A stretch of DNA of 64,000 bases from Diatrype stigma (GCA_022225965.2 JAKJXP020000046.1:186001-250000); one strand, 5' to 3'. Shown: positions 37,240 to 50,140, counted from the first letter of the stretch. The notes: a model not told the origin generated them from the letters alone. Program-made: numbers and translations.

Positions 37240-38025
37240 ATGGCGCCAACCACAGCCACCACCACAAGCCTGCAGCGGCTCTTCGCGAGGCTCTCCATCG
37301 CCTCGCCTCCTTCCCCCTCTCACGTCGCTCTCGCTCGCACTCCCAGCACCACCTCCCTTCCCACCCCCCGCACCGCCGTCCGAACGATGCACACGACGCC
37401 TCCCCTCGGCGCGCGACAGGGCGGGTCGTCGGGCGGCTCGTCGTCGAAGCGCAGCAAGAAGAACAAGGGCCCGGAGCCGGACGCGCGCATCGTCAACCTG
37501 AAGTCGTCGATGCCGCGCGTGGTGCCGGCGCCGCTGCGGTTCGCGCGCAACCGCTACCTGCGGCACTGGACCATCCACCGCGCCTGGCTGCTGTTCCAGC
37601 GGCGGGAGCGCGAGAGGCGGGAGAAGGAGCTTGCTCGGTGAGTTTTTTTACTTTTTTCCAGCTCCAGTATCAACAACGTCATATACATCCATCGCCTGTC
37701 GCGTCTCTGTTAAGAATACATATACCTATACTGTGGCCCCTATCCTGCATACATACAACGAAGCTATTTGCATTTTTCATGGCTTCTTTTCAGGATATGC
37801 GACTAATTGATCATCGTCTCCCGCAGGATGTACCAGTCCATGTACTCGGCGTGCGAGGAGCTCCGGCTGACCAGCGGCCCGGGAACCCGCGACGAGGGCT
37901 ACCTGTACCGCGTGGCGATGGAGAAGAAGGGCCTGTACGGGCACCGGGGCATCCCCATCGAGTACGCCCGGACGCAGACCGAGACGCCGGCGCGAGAGCC
38001 TTGGAACCACGACTGGAAGAGATAG
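37240..38025 (+). CDS. mrpl28: Mitochondrial large-subunit ribosomal protein mL40 (yeast Mrpl28 type)
   Basis: Exon 1 is 37240-37637, the intron 37638-37826 (GTGAGT...CGCAG), and exon 2 37827-38025, encoding 198 residues. The N terminus (TSLQRLFARLSIASPP and RTMHTTPPLGARQ) is a basic, acid-free mitochondrial presequence. The mature part has ARIVNLKSSMPRVVPAPLRF, ARNRYLRHWTIHRAWLLFQR, then YQSMYSACEELRLTSGPGTR, EGYLYRVAMEKKGLYG and IPIEYARTQTETPAREPWNH, all diagnostic of fungal mL40. It is a structural component of the mitochondrial 54S subunit. The chosen ATG (ACAACAATGGC) gives the whole presequence; upstream in-frame codons exist but are GC-rich leader. Nothing is abnormal. Confidence 0.95.
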
Positions 38026-39148
38026 ATTTCTCCCAATTTCAAACCCCTCCTTGAAGGAATGACGGGATGGTGGAATAGGCAAAAAATATCGGCCTAGTCG
38101 GCGGCATCTTTCGTCCATGAGTAGATGAGGATATACAATATGTATAAAAAATGTAGTTAGTGGTGGACGGGCATCCGGTACAGCACCAAACAGAACATGC
38201 TGTTTTTGCCCGAGACGCATGTATACATTTGGATTGGTACTTAAGATGCGCGTGTACGATAGTTAGGCCATCCATATCAGACGACTGCGATGCCTTTGCA
38301 TACGATGTACGTGTGCGTGCGTGCGTGCATATGTGAGCGTACGTCCATAGCAGACATGACTGCTAGCTCAGCTACAAGAAGGTCAAATACATCTTGCAAT
38401 GCTTTCTAGTGGTGTTCAGGAGAGCAAAATTATATAGTAGGTGCTAAATAGTCCAATTGCTGTGCTGTTGCTGCTTGCTTCTGCTTCTGCTTCTGCTTCT
38501 GCGTCTGCATCTGCTTGGTATGCGCCACACACAAATAATCTGAGACAAAACAAAATAACATTTTATATATAGCGCCGGTTGAACTCCAGTGTCCTGCCCG
38601 CTCCGACATCCACATCTATATGGTGGCAAGAGTTCGTCCACCCCCCGTTTGGTAATACATCTCCCGCTTACATAGATTCAATCTTCAATGTGAACCTCCT
38701 TTCTTCTGTCCCCTTGCAAGGGTTATGCTTTTGGGGGGTGGGGTGGCAGCCTCTCGTTCTGGGTCACAATCTGTCTTTCCGTTCTCCTCTCGTGGGTGGG
38801 GTGAATTAGGGATGGGTTATGAGTGCTGGCGGTTGGTTTTTTCAATGCTTTAGCAAATCGACAGCTTCGGCGCACTACTCCTCGGTACCAGTCGGGTGGC
38901 TGGTTGATCAATCGATCGGTCGATGCCGTTCCCCCCCTCTTTCCTCGTATCTCCCCTTCCATTACTTCGCTGACAGCGCTCAGCCCAATTATTCGCATAT
39001 TAGTCACGTCCAAGCAGCCACGCCCGCTAGGCCCCCTACTTTTTTTTTTCTTCCACTCCGAACTCGTCAAGGTCATTTCCTTTCTATAGTGGTCTCTGGT
39101 CGGCTCCGTCTCCGGGGTTGCCCCCTCATCGTCCATTGGTGGCGGACC
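38026..39148. other. Convergent intergenic region
   Basis: 3' regions of mL40 (+) and rho2 (-). It contains a GTGC/GTGCGTGC run near 38308-38330 and a CTGCTT microsatellite at 38470-38517. No gene is seen. Confidence 0.6.
38470..38517. repeat. CTGCTT hexanucleotide microsatellite
   Basis: About eight imperfect CTGCTT/CTGCAT units in tandem in the convergent intergenic region. Confidence 0.8.
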
Positions 39149-40299
39149 TCATAAAATGACACAGCAACCACCACCTTCGCCCTTTTCAAACGTCAGTAGG
39201 GCGGCACGTGTGGCGGCTTCGAAAACGTCATCGACCCCTTCGCCGCTCAATGACGAGCATTCGAGATATTTGCGTGCACCGATTTCTTGGGCTATCGACT
39301 CGCCCTGTCGCTCTGCTACGAATCGTAGGCTCTTCTTTCGCATTTCCTCAACTGCCACTGGATCGTCGCGTAGGTCCTTCTTCAGTCCTACTAGGATGAT
39401 CGGCACCCCAGGGCATCGTTCCGCTGCTTCTTCTATCCACTGTGTTCGGGGAAAGTTAGCTGCGCCGATAGATGTCTAGGACGTGACGACGGCAATGGCG
39501 AGGTTGCAATCTCTTAGTCCAGAAGGGCACTACCACAAGTAGTGTTTCACGGTCATAGCTATCGTCTATCGCATAGCAAGGTGTTTGAAAAGGAATGAGG
39601 TAGCCGTAGGAACGCACCTTATGCTTCACGTTATCCAGGGAATCTGGGGAATCCACTGAGAAGCCGATTAAAATGACATGTGCCTTTGCATAAGCTAACG
39701 GCCGCAGTCTCTCGTAGTCCTCTTGTCCCGCCGTATCCCACAATGCCAACTGTACGGACTTCCCATCTACTCTGCAATCTGTAACGTAATTCTCGAACAC
39801 GGTCGGTATCTGGACACGGGAGGATCGGTTAATCGTCTTATTCGAATCTGCTTTCAAGGGGCATCTGTCTGCATAGATTCGGCAGTGCTTACGTAGTGCT
39901 ATTCTCATGTTAGCGGACACTGCGCTTATACAGGGGATTGCAACGGGGAGGTGATCACTAACAGTAGGGAAGTATCCTAGAGTGAAGACACTCAGTAACG
40001 ATGTCTTGCCACAAGCTCCATCGCCTATGATGACAAGCTTCCTACAGGACATGGGCATTCAATTAGCCTATGCTCCCCGAAACGTGGATTGCATCCAATG
40101 CTCGTGGAGGGCGCCCTCGTGTATCTCGAGTGCGATGGATGTAGTAGCTGCGTCGTATTGCTTGAGGTCGTCCACTTCATCTTCGCAATGGCCATCGTTT
40201 GATGAGACGAATTCAATTGGATTGGAAGGATAATACGATCGGCCTTCTGCCCAAACAAACTTACCTCCGGATAACATTCTGTTGATTTGAACTCGCCAT
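39149..40299 (-). CDS. rho2: Rho2-type small GTPase with a 6-nt microexon
   Basis: Five exons on the minus strand: 40299-40265 ([11 protein letters not shown]), 40041-39963, 39898-39893 (CAC TAC, His-Tyr), 39809-39618 and 39439-39149. They sum to 603 nt, 200 residues. All introns are GT-AG (223, 64, 83 and 178 nt). Visible are the P-loop GDGACGKTS, the switch I segment [24 protein letters not shown], the NKxD-equivalent region [32 protein letters not shown] and the C terminus CCVIL, a CAAX box for geranylgeranylation with an adjacent cysteine for possible palmitoylation. The sequence fits Rho2 (GYFPTHY.., [18 protein letters not shown]) rather than Rho1 or Rho3. Rho2 acts at the plasma membrane in cell-wall and polarity signalling. 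The apparent ATG at 40058 lies inside intron 1. Confidence 0.95.
39893..39898 (-). other. rho2: 6-nt microexon of rho2 (His-Tyr)
   Basis: On the minus strand AG|CACTAC|GTAAGC lies between introns of 64 and 83 nt. Without it, FPT would join directly to IPTVFENYV and two switch I residues present in Rho-family proteins ([14 protein letters not shown] type) would be missing. It is phase 0 on both sides. Confidence 0.85.
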
Positions 40300-40877
40300 C
40301 GCTTCGGCTGGAATGGGCCGGCACCAACGGCTGTCAGTTAGGAGATCGTATCGTTACCGAAGATACCGAGATCGAAGATACGTCAGGTTTCGAGAGTTGA
40401 ATAGATCGATCTCCTCAAGCTCTTGGTCGAGGATTGTTCCGATCAAGGCGTAATCCGTCTTGTTCAACACCAACGTTCGGGAAACGAATATGTTAATAAA
40501 CCCAGTAAATAAATACTCCGTATACCGTCTGACTGTTTATTAGAGAAGAGGTTCGAGGCCTCCACGTCGCGTCAAAAAGTTAATGATAATCAGAACCGTC
40601 ACAGGATTACGCTAGTCCGTTTCTTTAGTCCGTTTCTAAGCGTTTCTTCGGAGTAGCCAGTCTCAGCCAGTCAGCCAGTAGGGGTTGGGGAGAAGGACAA
40701 TTTAGAAAGCGGCTACGAAGTACGTCGCAACGACATTTGAGGGCTTGTCAAATACGAGAAAGTGAGAAAGCTAGGAAGTCAGAAAGCGGGAAGAAATAAA
40801 GATGGCCGTTCCTGGTCGTTGCTCCCAACACTATCGCTGTTGCGAGGTAGGTACTGTTGCTAGTTTAGTATCGTTGC

Positions 40878-40910
40878 TACTGCTGCTGCTGCTGCTGCCG
40901 CTGCCGCCGC
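40878..40910. repeat. CTG/CCG trinucleotide repeat
   Basis: CTG units pass into CCG units on the + strand, about 600 bp upstream of the rho2 start codon. Confidence 0.8.
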
Positions 40911-43900
40911 TCTCGTCACCACCAGCTACCTAGATAAGAGAAGGCAACGGCAGTCGGCCTTTGGTAGAATGGACCGGGGCTCGCGGGCTGTTATCCCCCC
41001 GTGCAATGGCTTGTTCTACTACTGGGTACATGTAGGTACCTACATACAGCAGCTACTATGGTGCAGAATCCCCTGATTCCAATGGGCTGGATGAATTTTA
41101 GGGCACAGTCCCAGGTAACTACCGGTTAGGTATTACGTATTAGGTAATTTGAGGGTTCAACTGGCAGGTCGGGTAACCTGTATAAGTAAGGTTGGTGCCA
41201 AACGGTGCTACGCTAACAAAGTCATGGAGTTTCTCATTTGATTATTGATTTGCTCTTTCCACTGAAGACTCGGAGTCTCCAATGTTGCAATTATGAATGA
41301 AGGGAGTCGTCAGGACTGGCTCCAGTCCGTTGCAGTTACAGCTACTCGTGTCATTCCCTAGAGGCGCTGTTGGCATTTACTAGTGAATGACGCCCTGCGT
41401 TTTTCGCTTCGGAGAGTTTAGTTCTTACCACTACATACCTGGGTACATGTAGAGGCATGTACAATAGGTAATATAGCTCGACAAAAAGGCAATTAGAACA
41501 GCCAACACACATACAACTGCGTAGGCCTCGTTTCCAAAGTTAATAAAAATAGCACTGAAGGAAGTCATCTTGACTTGCTGTAAAACAAGACCTAGAAAAT
41601 ATAGAAGACGAGAAGAGAACCTTAATCTTAATGTCTACATTTAAGCCAGCAGCAGCACTAAGATGCTCAAAATCCTAAGTACCTACTGTAGGTAAGTACA
41701 ATACCTACTTCGTAGAGTAGGTATAGTTATACGTCAGCAAGGACCTGCTGGCTTGGAGCCTAATTTGAGTGTTGAGTGTCTCCCCTATGCTACGCTTGCA
41801 ACTGCCACTACGCATCTCATCTCTTTGACATTGTCAACTGGTTTCCCGGTAATATCTGCTATGCCAAGTACATGTAACTACATGTTAAGTGATCAATACG
41901 TGGTTTCGAATGCATGAGACTTGGCAACTGAGGTTATTCGCTGGCCCGCAGGGCTGCAAGTTCCCGCCACCGACATGTGCAGGAATCTTCCTTACAAGCA
42001 ACGGCCCCTAGTCTAACTAGCTCTGATGCCGCTACGTTACAGTCCCTGGTTGGTTTCAGAGCTGTCCGCCCTATGCCTCATCGTGAGTATAGCGGGGTCA
42101 CCTAGTTCACAATGCTTTGCTTATATCAACAAGCTGACAAGTCAGACAGCCTCTCAGCCTCTTGCCTGGTTGCTGATTCCATGATATAAACATTTGGATT
42201 TTATGCAAGTTGGTTCGAACTGGGTGTCCCCACTATACAACATAAGGAATCTGTCTGCCCAGATACATGTAGTCAGTCAAGCAACAGCTACCTAGGTATG
42301 TTCAGAGGTTATGAGCCCGAAGTCATACATGCATGATTCATCTATGGGTGACTGCTTGACCTACCTGAATACATGATGCACGCTACAGAGGTAAGGTCCA
42401 AACTAGACTATAATATGTATGTAACTCCAGCAGTCGGTATCCCAATCTGGTTTGTCTGTCGACGCTCTCAGCCTGCCCAAGAGGGGTGGTTGTCCTGCAA
42501 GATCCCCCAGGGTCAACCACTATGCATCTCTCCCCATCTCTCCCCATCTCTCCCACTTGGTTTCTCAAATTGTCCGATCATCTATCCATCTAGCCAGACC
42601 TCCCCCAGCCAATGCATATACTAGAGGCAAGCAGTTTCGATGTGGCCACCATAGAACCACCGCCTCAATCTTTGAACAAGCCCGACTTGAGAGATCAACG
42701 AACGACTGCACTGCAGGTCTCGGGATACCAATGCAGTATCACAGCCCTAGGGGGTCGCATCCACTTAGACATCCCCACTAGCTAGCCATGGGCAAGTTGC
42801 CTCAATTCTTGCGTCCTACCCTACCACATGCATTATACGGCTATTGCTTACGCCCGAAGAGGTTAGAAGAGACGGTTGGGCCGGTGCTGACAAGAAACTG
42901 ACCATTTGAGTCCTAGGATCGGGTCCGAGGTGATGATTCCGTCATATCGGTAAGGCCGAACAATCTATATATTTTATGAAGCAAAGGGGCGGTCAATGGA
43001 CTCGGCAGTAGTCGTTAGGATATAGTAGGACTGGTCGCGTGCCATATTCCAGTACTGATATATCGTTATAGATTTCACGTGGTGATGATGCTATGTTATA
43101 CGCAGTATTGTCAGTACCGTCAGGCAACATGCAACGTAATATACGTACTCTAAACTTCTAGGTATCTCATGACTGACTGCAGTGTGGTCCAACCCCAGTT
43201 CAGAGCCCACAAGGCGAACCTATAACAACGGGTATCTACCAACTATACTGTACGTAGTAGGAAGCATATCTCGCCTCCCCAGCAAGCCTGCCAGCTAGTA
43301 TAGCCTGCGGAAACCTGAGATCTTCAGGGGCATCAACAACTGGCGGACTTCTTCTAGACACAAGACCAACGGTTACCTTCTTATCAGTCCGAAGGACTAG
43401 ACTAGCACCTGGGCAGCTATCCCGATGGAAATGATACCGTCGTCGTAGAGCGCTCATAATTATATGGACAATTGAATAGAAGTTGTCATCTTAGAAATGC
43501 TCTGCTGATGTCCAAGCCAGGTGACATTGAAGAAGACCGGTCGTACTACCAGCCAACAGCATGCGTTTACTATACGTTCTTCGTAGCAAGGCCTATCACG
43601 TAATTACAAATACGCTGATATAAAGCGAATACCTCCGTGCCTACCCACATACCTCGCAGCTGCCTCGTAATCAAGCTACAAGCCATTTCTCTATTATCAC
43701 ATTGTATACAGGAACTTCCAGGAAGTAGGCGAGCAAAGGGCATCTAAGGTGGCTGAGCTACGAAGTATAAGGTTTCTTTCAAAGCACGTGGTTTTCCAAT
43801 CGAAACGCAATCTCCAGAAAGATGCGACACATGGTTGGTCAAACCCACCAGATACGTTCCACCCTTCTGGCTCAACTCCCTATCTACATCTGTAATTATG

Positions 43901-44731
43901 TCATCGCTGCTATGGCGTACTTACGAATGCATACCTGGATACATAGCACCGGGGCAGGCAGGAAAGTAGGTAGAAAAGGCCTACATGCAGGGTGATTGAT
44001 ATACTCCTTGAGGGCGAACAAGATGTTGCTTTCTTTCCTTGTAGGCAAGGAATTCAATAAAAAGTCATTGTAGATGATTATTATTATTCTGCTTAAATAA
44101 AACTACAGCTGTAATATCAACATATATGTATATAGCAGACAAGCTTATATAGCGTCAGGCGGCAAAGGCTGCAAGGGGGCAAGAAGCAGCAGGGCTGGCT
44201 GGAGGGCAGGAAACTTAAAGCAGCAGGGCAAGGGGCGGCAAAGGGGCAAGCCACCGCGTTTGCTCCACCGCTAAGATCTAGGTAAATTGTTGTGGCTTTG
44301 CAGCATATGCAAACCTAACATCCATCTGCCTGGCCCGCCAGCCCGCCTGGCACCCAGGCACCTTGGCACCTGGGGCTCTGGGCTGGCGGGTGGAGGAGCC
44401 CCAGCCAACATCTCAACCACACTTGAGTTAGAGTCTCAGATGTATGTAGTCGACCTACGTACATACTAACCCCGTATATCGTACATCCCGTCGATTATCA
44501 ACATTCAAGCGCCTACCATTTTCACGATAGCCCTGCCCTGCCCTGCCTACATGTATGTAGCTCGACTACCTTCGTACCTTCCGACCGTTGACCCGAGGGC
44601 AATCGCACGAGTCGCACGAGTCGCACGAGTGAATGCGTGAATAAAGATATACTTGCCCAGCTTAGGCCCGGACTGCCTACTGCCAATTTCCCTTTGGAGA
44701 AACAGTGAGAGGAGGGGCATCACCTCAATTT

Positions 44732-44780
44732 CCAGCATCCAGCACCAAGCACCAGCATCCAGCATCCAGCATCCAGCAAC
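44732..44780. repeat. CCAGCAT(C) microsatellite in the nst1 upstream region
   Basis: Imperfect CCAGCATC/CCAGCACC units in tandem, about 420 bp upstream of the nst1 start codon and possibly within its leader. Confidence 0.75.
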
Positions 44781-45198
44781 AAAACGAACGAACCGCGTCG
44801 ATAGAGCCGACAGCACGCAACTTCCCCCTCGAACAAACCACAGTCAACTTGGAAGCTGGTTGGTCTTGTCCGTGGACCCATTTGTCTGCTCCTTCTCGAC
44901 TTTATCTCGTCGGTCGCTCCCACTTGGGTTCCCATAGAATTGCGACAAACGTCACTAAGGCAGCTGGAGGTAGGAAAACACTCTTCGCTTGTAGCCTGTC
45001 TGACAACCTGTTCTTTCAGCAAGCACCCCAATTCATCATCCATCGCATTCTTTATGAGCACAAGGTATTCAGGCATTCGGGTATTCATTCATCTTCTTGT
45101 AGCAAACGACCGTATCTTGCCATATCTCCCAATTCGACCCTATATCCAACTTAGCCTGCATGACTCCCGTCAGCTTTGCCACATAGACTCGCTTCGGA

Positions 45199-48100
45199 AT
45201 GCCTGCCAACACCAGACAGCCGGCATCGCAGGCTGCTGCGCCGCCCAAGACTACCGCGAAGTATACGAATAAGGACGGTACCAAGTACATAGAAGTGCCT
45301 AAATCTTCCGCATCCACACCTCCCGCACAGCCTTCGCCAACGACTACAGCATCTTCAAGAGGCGGAACGTCGGTCAACCAAACAGCGATGGCTTCCGAGA
45401 CCCAGCCGGCGCCGCAGGTGAACCAGAAGAAGCAGAAGCGGCGGGCCAAAGCTGCTGCAAAAGCCGCTGCGAAGCAAGCACAAGAGGCTGCTGCGAATGG
45501 CCTACCTAGTCCGGCTTCGACAACGAGTGCACCGCCACCAATTCCATCCGAGGCGCCTTCTAAGGATACGCATCATTCTCATCATGACCACATGCCGCAA
45601 GCACAGCAAGGCTCGGCTAATCACGTACATGACTCTGGCGACTGGGGTGAGGAGACCGAAAGCGATGATGAAGAGCATCAGCTGAACGGTTCTGCGCTCA
45701 ATTCGAAGAAGTCCAAGAAGAAGAAGAAGAAGGGAACTGGCAACCACTCTGGGCAATCACGGCCGTCCGGCATGTCCAAGGAAAAAATATGGAACACCTC
45801 CGGCCCCGAGGAACGCGAGCGAATCAAACAATTCTGGCTGGGATTGAAAGAGGACGAGCGGAAATCGCTCGTCAAGGTCGAGAAGGATACTGTTCTTAAG
45901 AAAATGAAGGAACAGCAGAAACATACCTGTAGTTGTTCAGTATGTGGGCGCAAACGGACCGCCATTGAGGAAGAGCTCGAGGGGCTCTATGACGCATACT
46001 ATGAGGAACTAGAATCATTCGCGAACCAGCCTCATCACCACCCAGGTGGTCCTTCAATGTTCGACGTCCCCAAACGATTCGGACCCATGACCGGCTTGCA
46101 TCCACCAGGAGCTGTACCGTCCAGATATCCCAATCACCATCCTTCACGTGGTCGCATAGTAGAGCACGTGGACAACGACGAAGAGGAGGACGAGGAAGAA
46201 GACGGAGATGAGTACAGCGAAGAGGAGGACGAGCTGGATGATGAAGACGATGATGACGAAGACGAGCCTGAAGAGATGCCCCGGGATTCCTTACAGCAAG
46301 ATTTCTTTACTTTCGGCCAAAGCCTTACTGTAAAAGGTATGCATGTACCATACCATATGGATCCCCTCGGCTCGTATAGTCGAACAACGGTGTGTAACTA
46401 ACATTCCCAGGCGGTATCCTCACTGTAGCTGACGACCTGTTAAAGAACGACGGGAAGAAATTCATCGAAATGATGGAGCAGCTAGCTGAGCGCAGGATGG
46501 CGCGAGAAGAAGATGCTAAGGATCACTATGCTGCAGGCTATAGTCATGGTGTGAACGGCGGCAGTATTCCTAACCCTCATAACCACCCGTCTCCTGAAGA
46601 AGAGGAATACGAGGAAGAGGAAGAAGAGGAAGAGGATTACGACAGCCAGGACGAGGATTATGAAGAGGAAGAGGTATACGCTGATCCTGTCCGTTCGCTT
46701 CATTTTCGCTGATAAAGTTTTCCAGGACACCATGACAGAGGAGCAGCGCATGGAGGAGGGCCGTCGCATGTTTCAGATATTCGCTGCCCGCATGTTCGAG
46801 CAGAGGGTTCTTACCGCATATCGCGAGAAGGTTGCGCGAGAGCGGCAAGATAAACTGTTGGAAGAACTAGAGCAGGAGGATACCAAGAAGCAACAACAAG
46901 CAGCCAAGAAAGCGAAGGAAGCTCAAAGGAAGAAAGATAGGGCAGCTCAGAAGAAACAGGCGCAGTTGGAAGAGAAGACGAGGCGAGAGGCTCAGAAGGC
47001 CGCGGACGAAGCTGCCCGACTAGCTGAAGAACAGAAGAAGCTCGAGGAGGCCAAACGGAAGGCAGAAGAGAAGCGCAAGAAAAAGGACGCACAGAGGAAA
47101 GCGGAAGAGGAAGAGCGTCTGAAAAGGGAAGCCGAGCGCCAACGGCGTACTCTCGAGCAGAAAGAGAAACAGGCCGAGCAAGAACGAAAAGCGCGCGAAC
47201 TCAAAGAACGGGAGAGAAAGCTGAAGGAAGAGCAACGTCGCAAGGAGCAAGAGGCCCGTGAGCTTAAGGAGCGCGAGACTCGAGAGAGACGAGAAAAGCA
47301 TGAAAAGGACAAGAGAGAAAAGGAGCAGAGAGCAGCTCAAGCCAAGGCTGAACGAGAGGCTAAGGAGAAGCTAAAGCAGGAGGAGAAGGCAACCCAAAAG
47401 GCCGCGGCTGTGGTAGCTCCTATTCCTACGCAACCGACTAAGAAGCAGCACCCCATCTCTGTACCTGCGCTGCCCCAACATGTTCCGACAAATCATGCAT
47501 CGCCCCAGATATCAGTTGCTACGCCAGTTCTCCCCAAAGCGCCAACGCCTATGAAACCTCGGTCTGTTTCTCAAGAGGTAGCACGATCTCTTTCCCAGGC
47601 CTCTCACTCAGCTTCAGGTGCTAGTCAAGCAGCTTCACCGCATCCACTCACACCCATCCACTCAAGTCCTGGTCCCATCGGTCCTCCAAACAAGGTTTCT
47701 TCTACGGGGCCGATGAGTACTGGACCAACCATGCAGCCCGTATCACCTTTGCATGCAACAATGAAGAGCCCACCAGGTTTGCCTCAGAATCCTTTCAGCA
47801 ACATCGGTATGCCACCTCTAGGGATGCAATATCCACCGGGGCTACCGCCAATGTCTCATGGTGGCTTTGGCCGGATGCACGACCCAATGTTCCCTCCTGG
47901 GCCTAGCAACTATCGTCCCGGTAGTATACCGGCACCACCTCCAGGACTAGGCGGTCTGATAGGCGGTCGGCCTTTCCCGCCGCCTTCTCAGCTCCCGCCT
48001 GGATTTTCTTTTGGGCCCGATCCCATTCCCGCTATGCACCAAGGCTTCCCACACCCTGAGAGCGTTTCACCTCCACAACCGTCGCCACATTCGCGCCAAG

Positions 48101-48909
48101 CATCTGCATCCTTCGAACCCGGTTCGCTTGACATGAAAGGCTCTAGTGGTTCTGGCACTCAACCGATACCGATATCTAAGCCCGGCCCAATCGGTCGTCC
48201 GGCGAGTGTCGTTCACGGTCAGCGGAAGTCTGATCTATCAGCAGATATCGATGAAGTCAGCGACCATCTTGGTAGTAGTGCTCTTATTGATGGAACTGAC
48301 TTCCCACTGGACGAACCTAGCTCTCACAACACACCGCGTCACTTTGCGCCCGGGCCTGGAACAGGGGCACAACAAATGTTTCCCGGTCCGCCTCTTGTAG
48401 ATCCGCTGTTCGGCTCACCGGTAAACACTGGGTGGGGGCAACCGCAGGCTGCGTTTTCACCACCACCTGGTTTCGGAAATACCTGGGTTCCTCGCCCGTT
48501 ATTTGGGATTCCGCCTAGTGGCGCACGGCAACCACGGTCAATAAGCGTTCGCCAGATGCTTGTTCGGGCTTGCAACGACCTAGCGAACCATGCCGCGGAC
48601 CCGGACGGGTACATCAGCCTGTCCGCCATCAAGGGCCACGTCGACTCGATCACGCCGCCGGACTGGGCACAGGTCTTCGAAACAGATCTTCTTGATATGT
48701 GCGAGACCGAGGGCAATGCGCAGAATGGTGGCGGTAGTTTCGAAACCAGGTGCGATGAGCACGGTAAATTCAGCATTCGGTTTGACCCCGACATCAATCT
48801 AACGCCGATCCACCACCCGCGAAGTGTGGGGGCGCCCGGTGAGATCAAAAGTCCCGCTATCAATTCGAGTCCCGGTCCCGCCACATTGGCCAGTAGCTCC
48901 CGCTCCTAG
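45199..48909 (+). CDS. nst1: Stress response protein Nst1
   Basis: Three exons, 45199-46336, 46411-46673 and 46726-48909, with introns of 74 and 52 nt (GTATGC...CCCAG; GTATAC...TCCAG), encode 1194 residues. The N terminus ([19 protein letters not shown]) leads into Lys/Ala-rich stretches, a [10 protein letters not shown] tract, and a conserved block from [20 protein letters not shown] to [20 protein letters not shown] with paired cysteines. Long acidic runs precede [20 protein letters not shown]; then come [20 protein letters not shown], a highly charged coiled coil over roughly residues 500-715, a Pro/Gly-rich segment and a folded C terminus. Order and length match Nst1, implicated in salt-stress tolerance in yeast through interaction with splicing factor Msl1. 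Low complexity across it is normal for the family. Confidence 0.95.
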
Positions 48910-50018
48910 TACGGGTCGGGTACACCTTCACAACACAACAAGTCTGGGTCAGAACAACTGTTCCGAGACTTGGACTCCCGCTCATGGATGTAAGGTACGA
49001 GCCAATCGTCCAAGTTGCCTGTCTGGTGAGGCTCTACAATCTCCTATCGTAGCAGTCTCTGTCTGTCTCGCTTGGCTTTATCTGCCATTATCCACACGGG
49101 ATACGGCTGAATGGGTTCACGGTATTTTTGCGGGTTTTCTCCTTTTATTGGAATATGGGGATTCGGTCTCCGCTACTCTGAACTACCCACTTTCCCTGCT
49201 GGCTGTCGGGAAATCCTCGAGTCTCTTTACTCTCTCTCGCCCTGGCCTCAACCCAAAAACATATTATGGCTAGGTAGTAGGCTAGTCTTAGTAGTTAGGG
49301 AAGATGAGGATGGAAGATGGATGGATGGGAAAGAATATCTTTACTTCAGGGGCTATTGTTTCTTCTTATCTTTCTCCTTTCTCCACTACGTGTGCGCTGG
49401 GTGAGCAGGCACGGCACGGGGATAGGAAGAAAGAAAAATAAGAAACCCTCTCATCTGTAAAACACAACATACCTTCTACACACATGCATCTTGTCCGTCT
49501 GCTCTGTCTGTCTAGTTAACTAGCATCTTCTTCGTGTGTGCGTGCATTTGTCTTGCGCGTCGATATCAATGAACCGAGCAATCAGTGAATCAGCCAACGA
49601 TGCAACGTGAGAACTTACCTACGCGAACATCCTTCATAACTAGGTATATAAGTATGTAGGCAAGGTCCCTTCTCAACAAATAAGCGGTCGTCGTGAGTGG
49701 CCATCGCCTCCATAAATATACGAAAGACCCATTATCTTCAGGATCGTAGAGCTAGCTACATCATCGTTTTTGTAATCTTCGGAGGAAACAATGTCAAGAT
49801 AACACGGGACTTAGATCTCGCATTCTCAATACCAGCGTTGGGAGAACTTGGAAGCCAAGGTAGTTATCCCTGCATTGATCTTTGCCTATTCCTTAGCTCA
49901 AAAATTCTAGTTGCACCATCTTCTGATACATACTTAGGCATCCTAACCTCCCCGTTCTTTCCCCTGGATACTTGTATGATAATCAATTCCCACCATGAGC
50001 GACCCGAATCGCCCGGTG
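48910..50018. other. Convergent intergenic region
   Basis: Between the 3' ends of nst1 (+) and the macro-domain gene (-). No gene is supported. Confidence 0.55.

Positions 50019-50098
<80 letters not shown>
50019..50098. repeat. 80-nt A homopolymer
   Basis: An uninterrupted run of 80 A's. On the minus strand it is T80 starting 43 nt beyond the macro-domain stop codon. It might be a retroposed poly(A) tail, a slippage-expanded terminator-like tract or an assembly artefact. I find no clear flanking duplication. Confidence 0.9.
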
Positions 50099-50099
<1 letters not shown>

Positions 50100-50140
50100 A
50101 TAAGGCAATGAATAAATACCCGCAACTTGAGTCGAGGAGA

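Larger units (their letters stand above)
40300..45198. other. Long intergenic region (4.9 kb) between divergent rho2 and nst1
   Basis: No supported gene. It holds a CTG/CCG trinucleotide run (40878-40910), recurring palindromic TACATGTA/GGTACCTA-type motifs (for example about 41028-41045, 41445-41470, 41690-41730, 41870-41885, 42262-42270, 44548-44560), three TCGCACGAG units (44603-44629) and an AGCATCC microsatellite. The part next to 45198 is the nst1 leader. Confidence 0.5.

Noticed and set aside
37047..38054. 335-codon frame overlapping mL40
   Set aside because: It is a shifted frame through GC-rich mL40 exons and reads straight through the intron; mL40 itself is clearly recognisable.
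39456..40058. Rho2 start at the ATG at 40058 (MPMSC)
   Set aside because: This ATG precedes the acceptor CTGTAG at 40042-40047. A better first exon at 40299-40265 with a GTAAGT donor joins in frame to [10 protein letters not shown].
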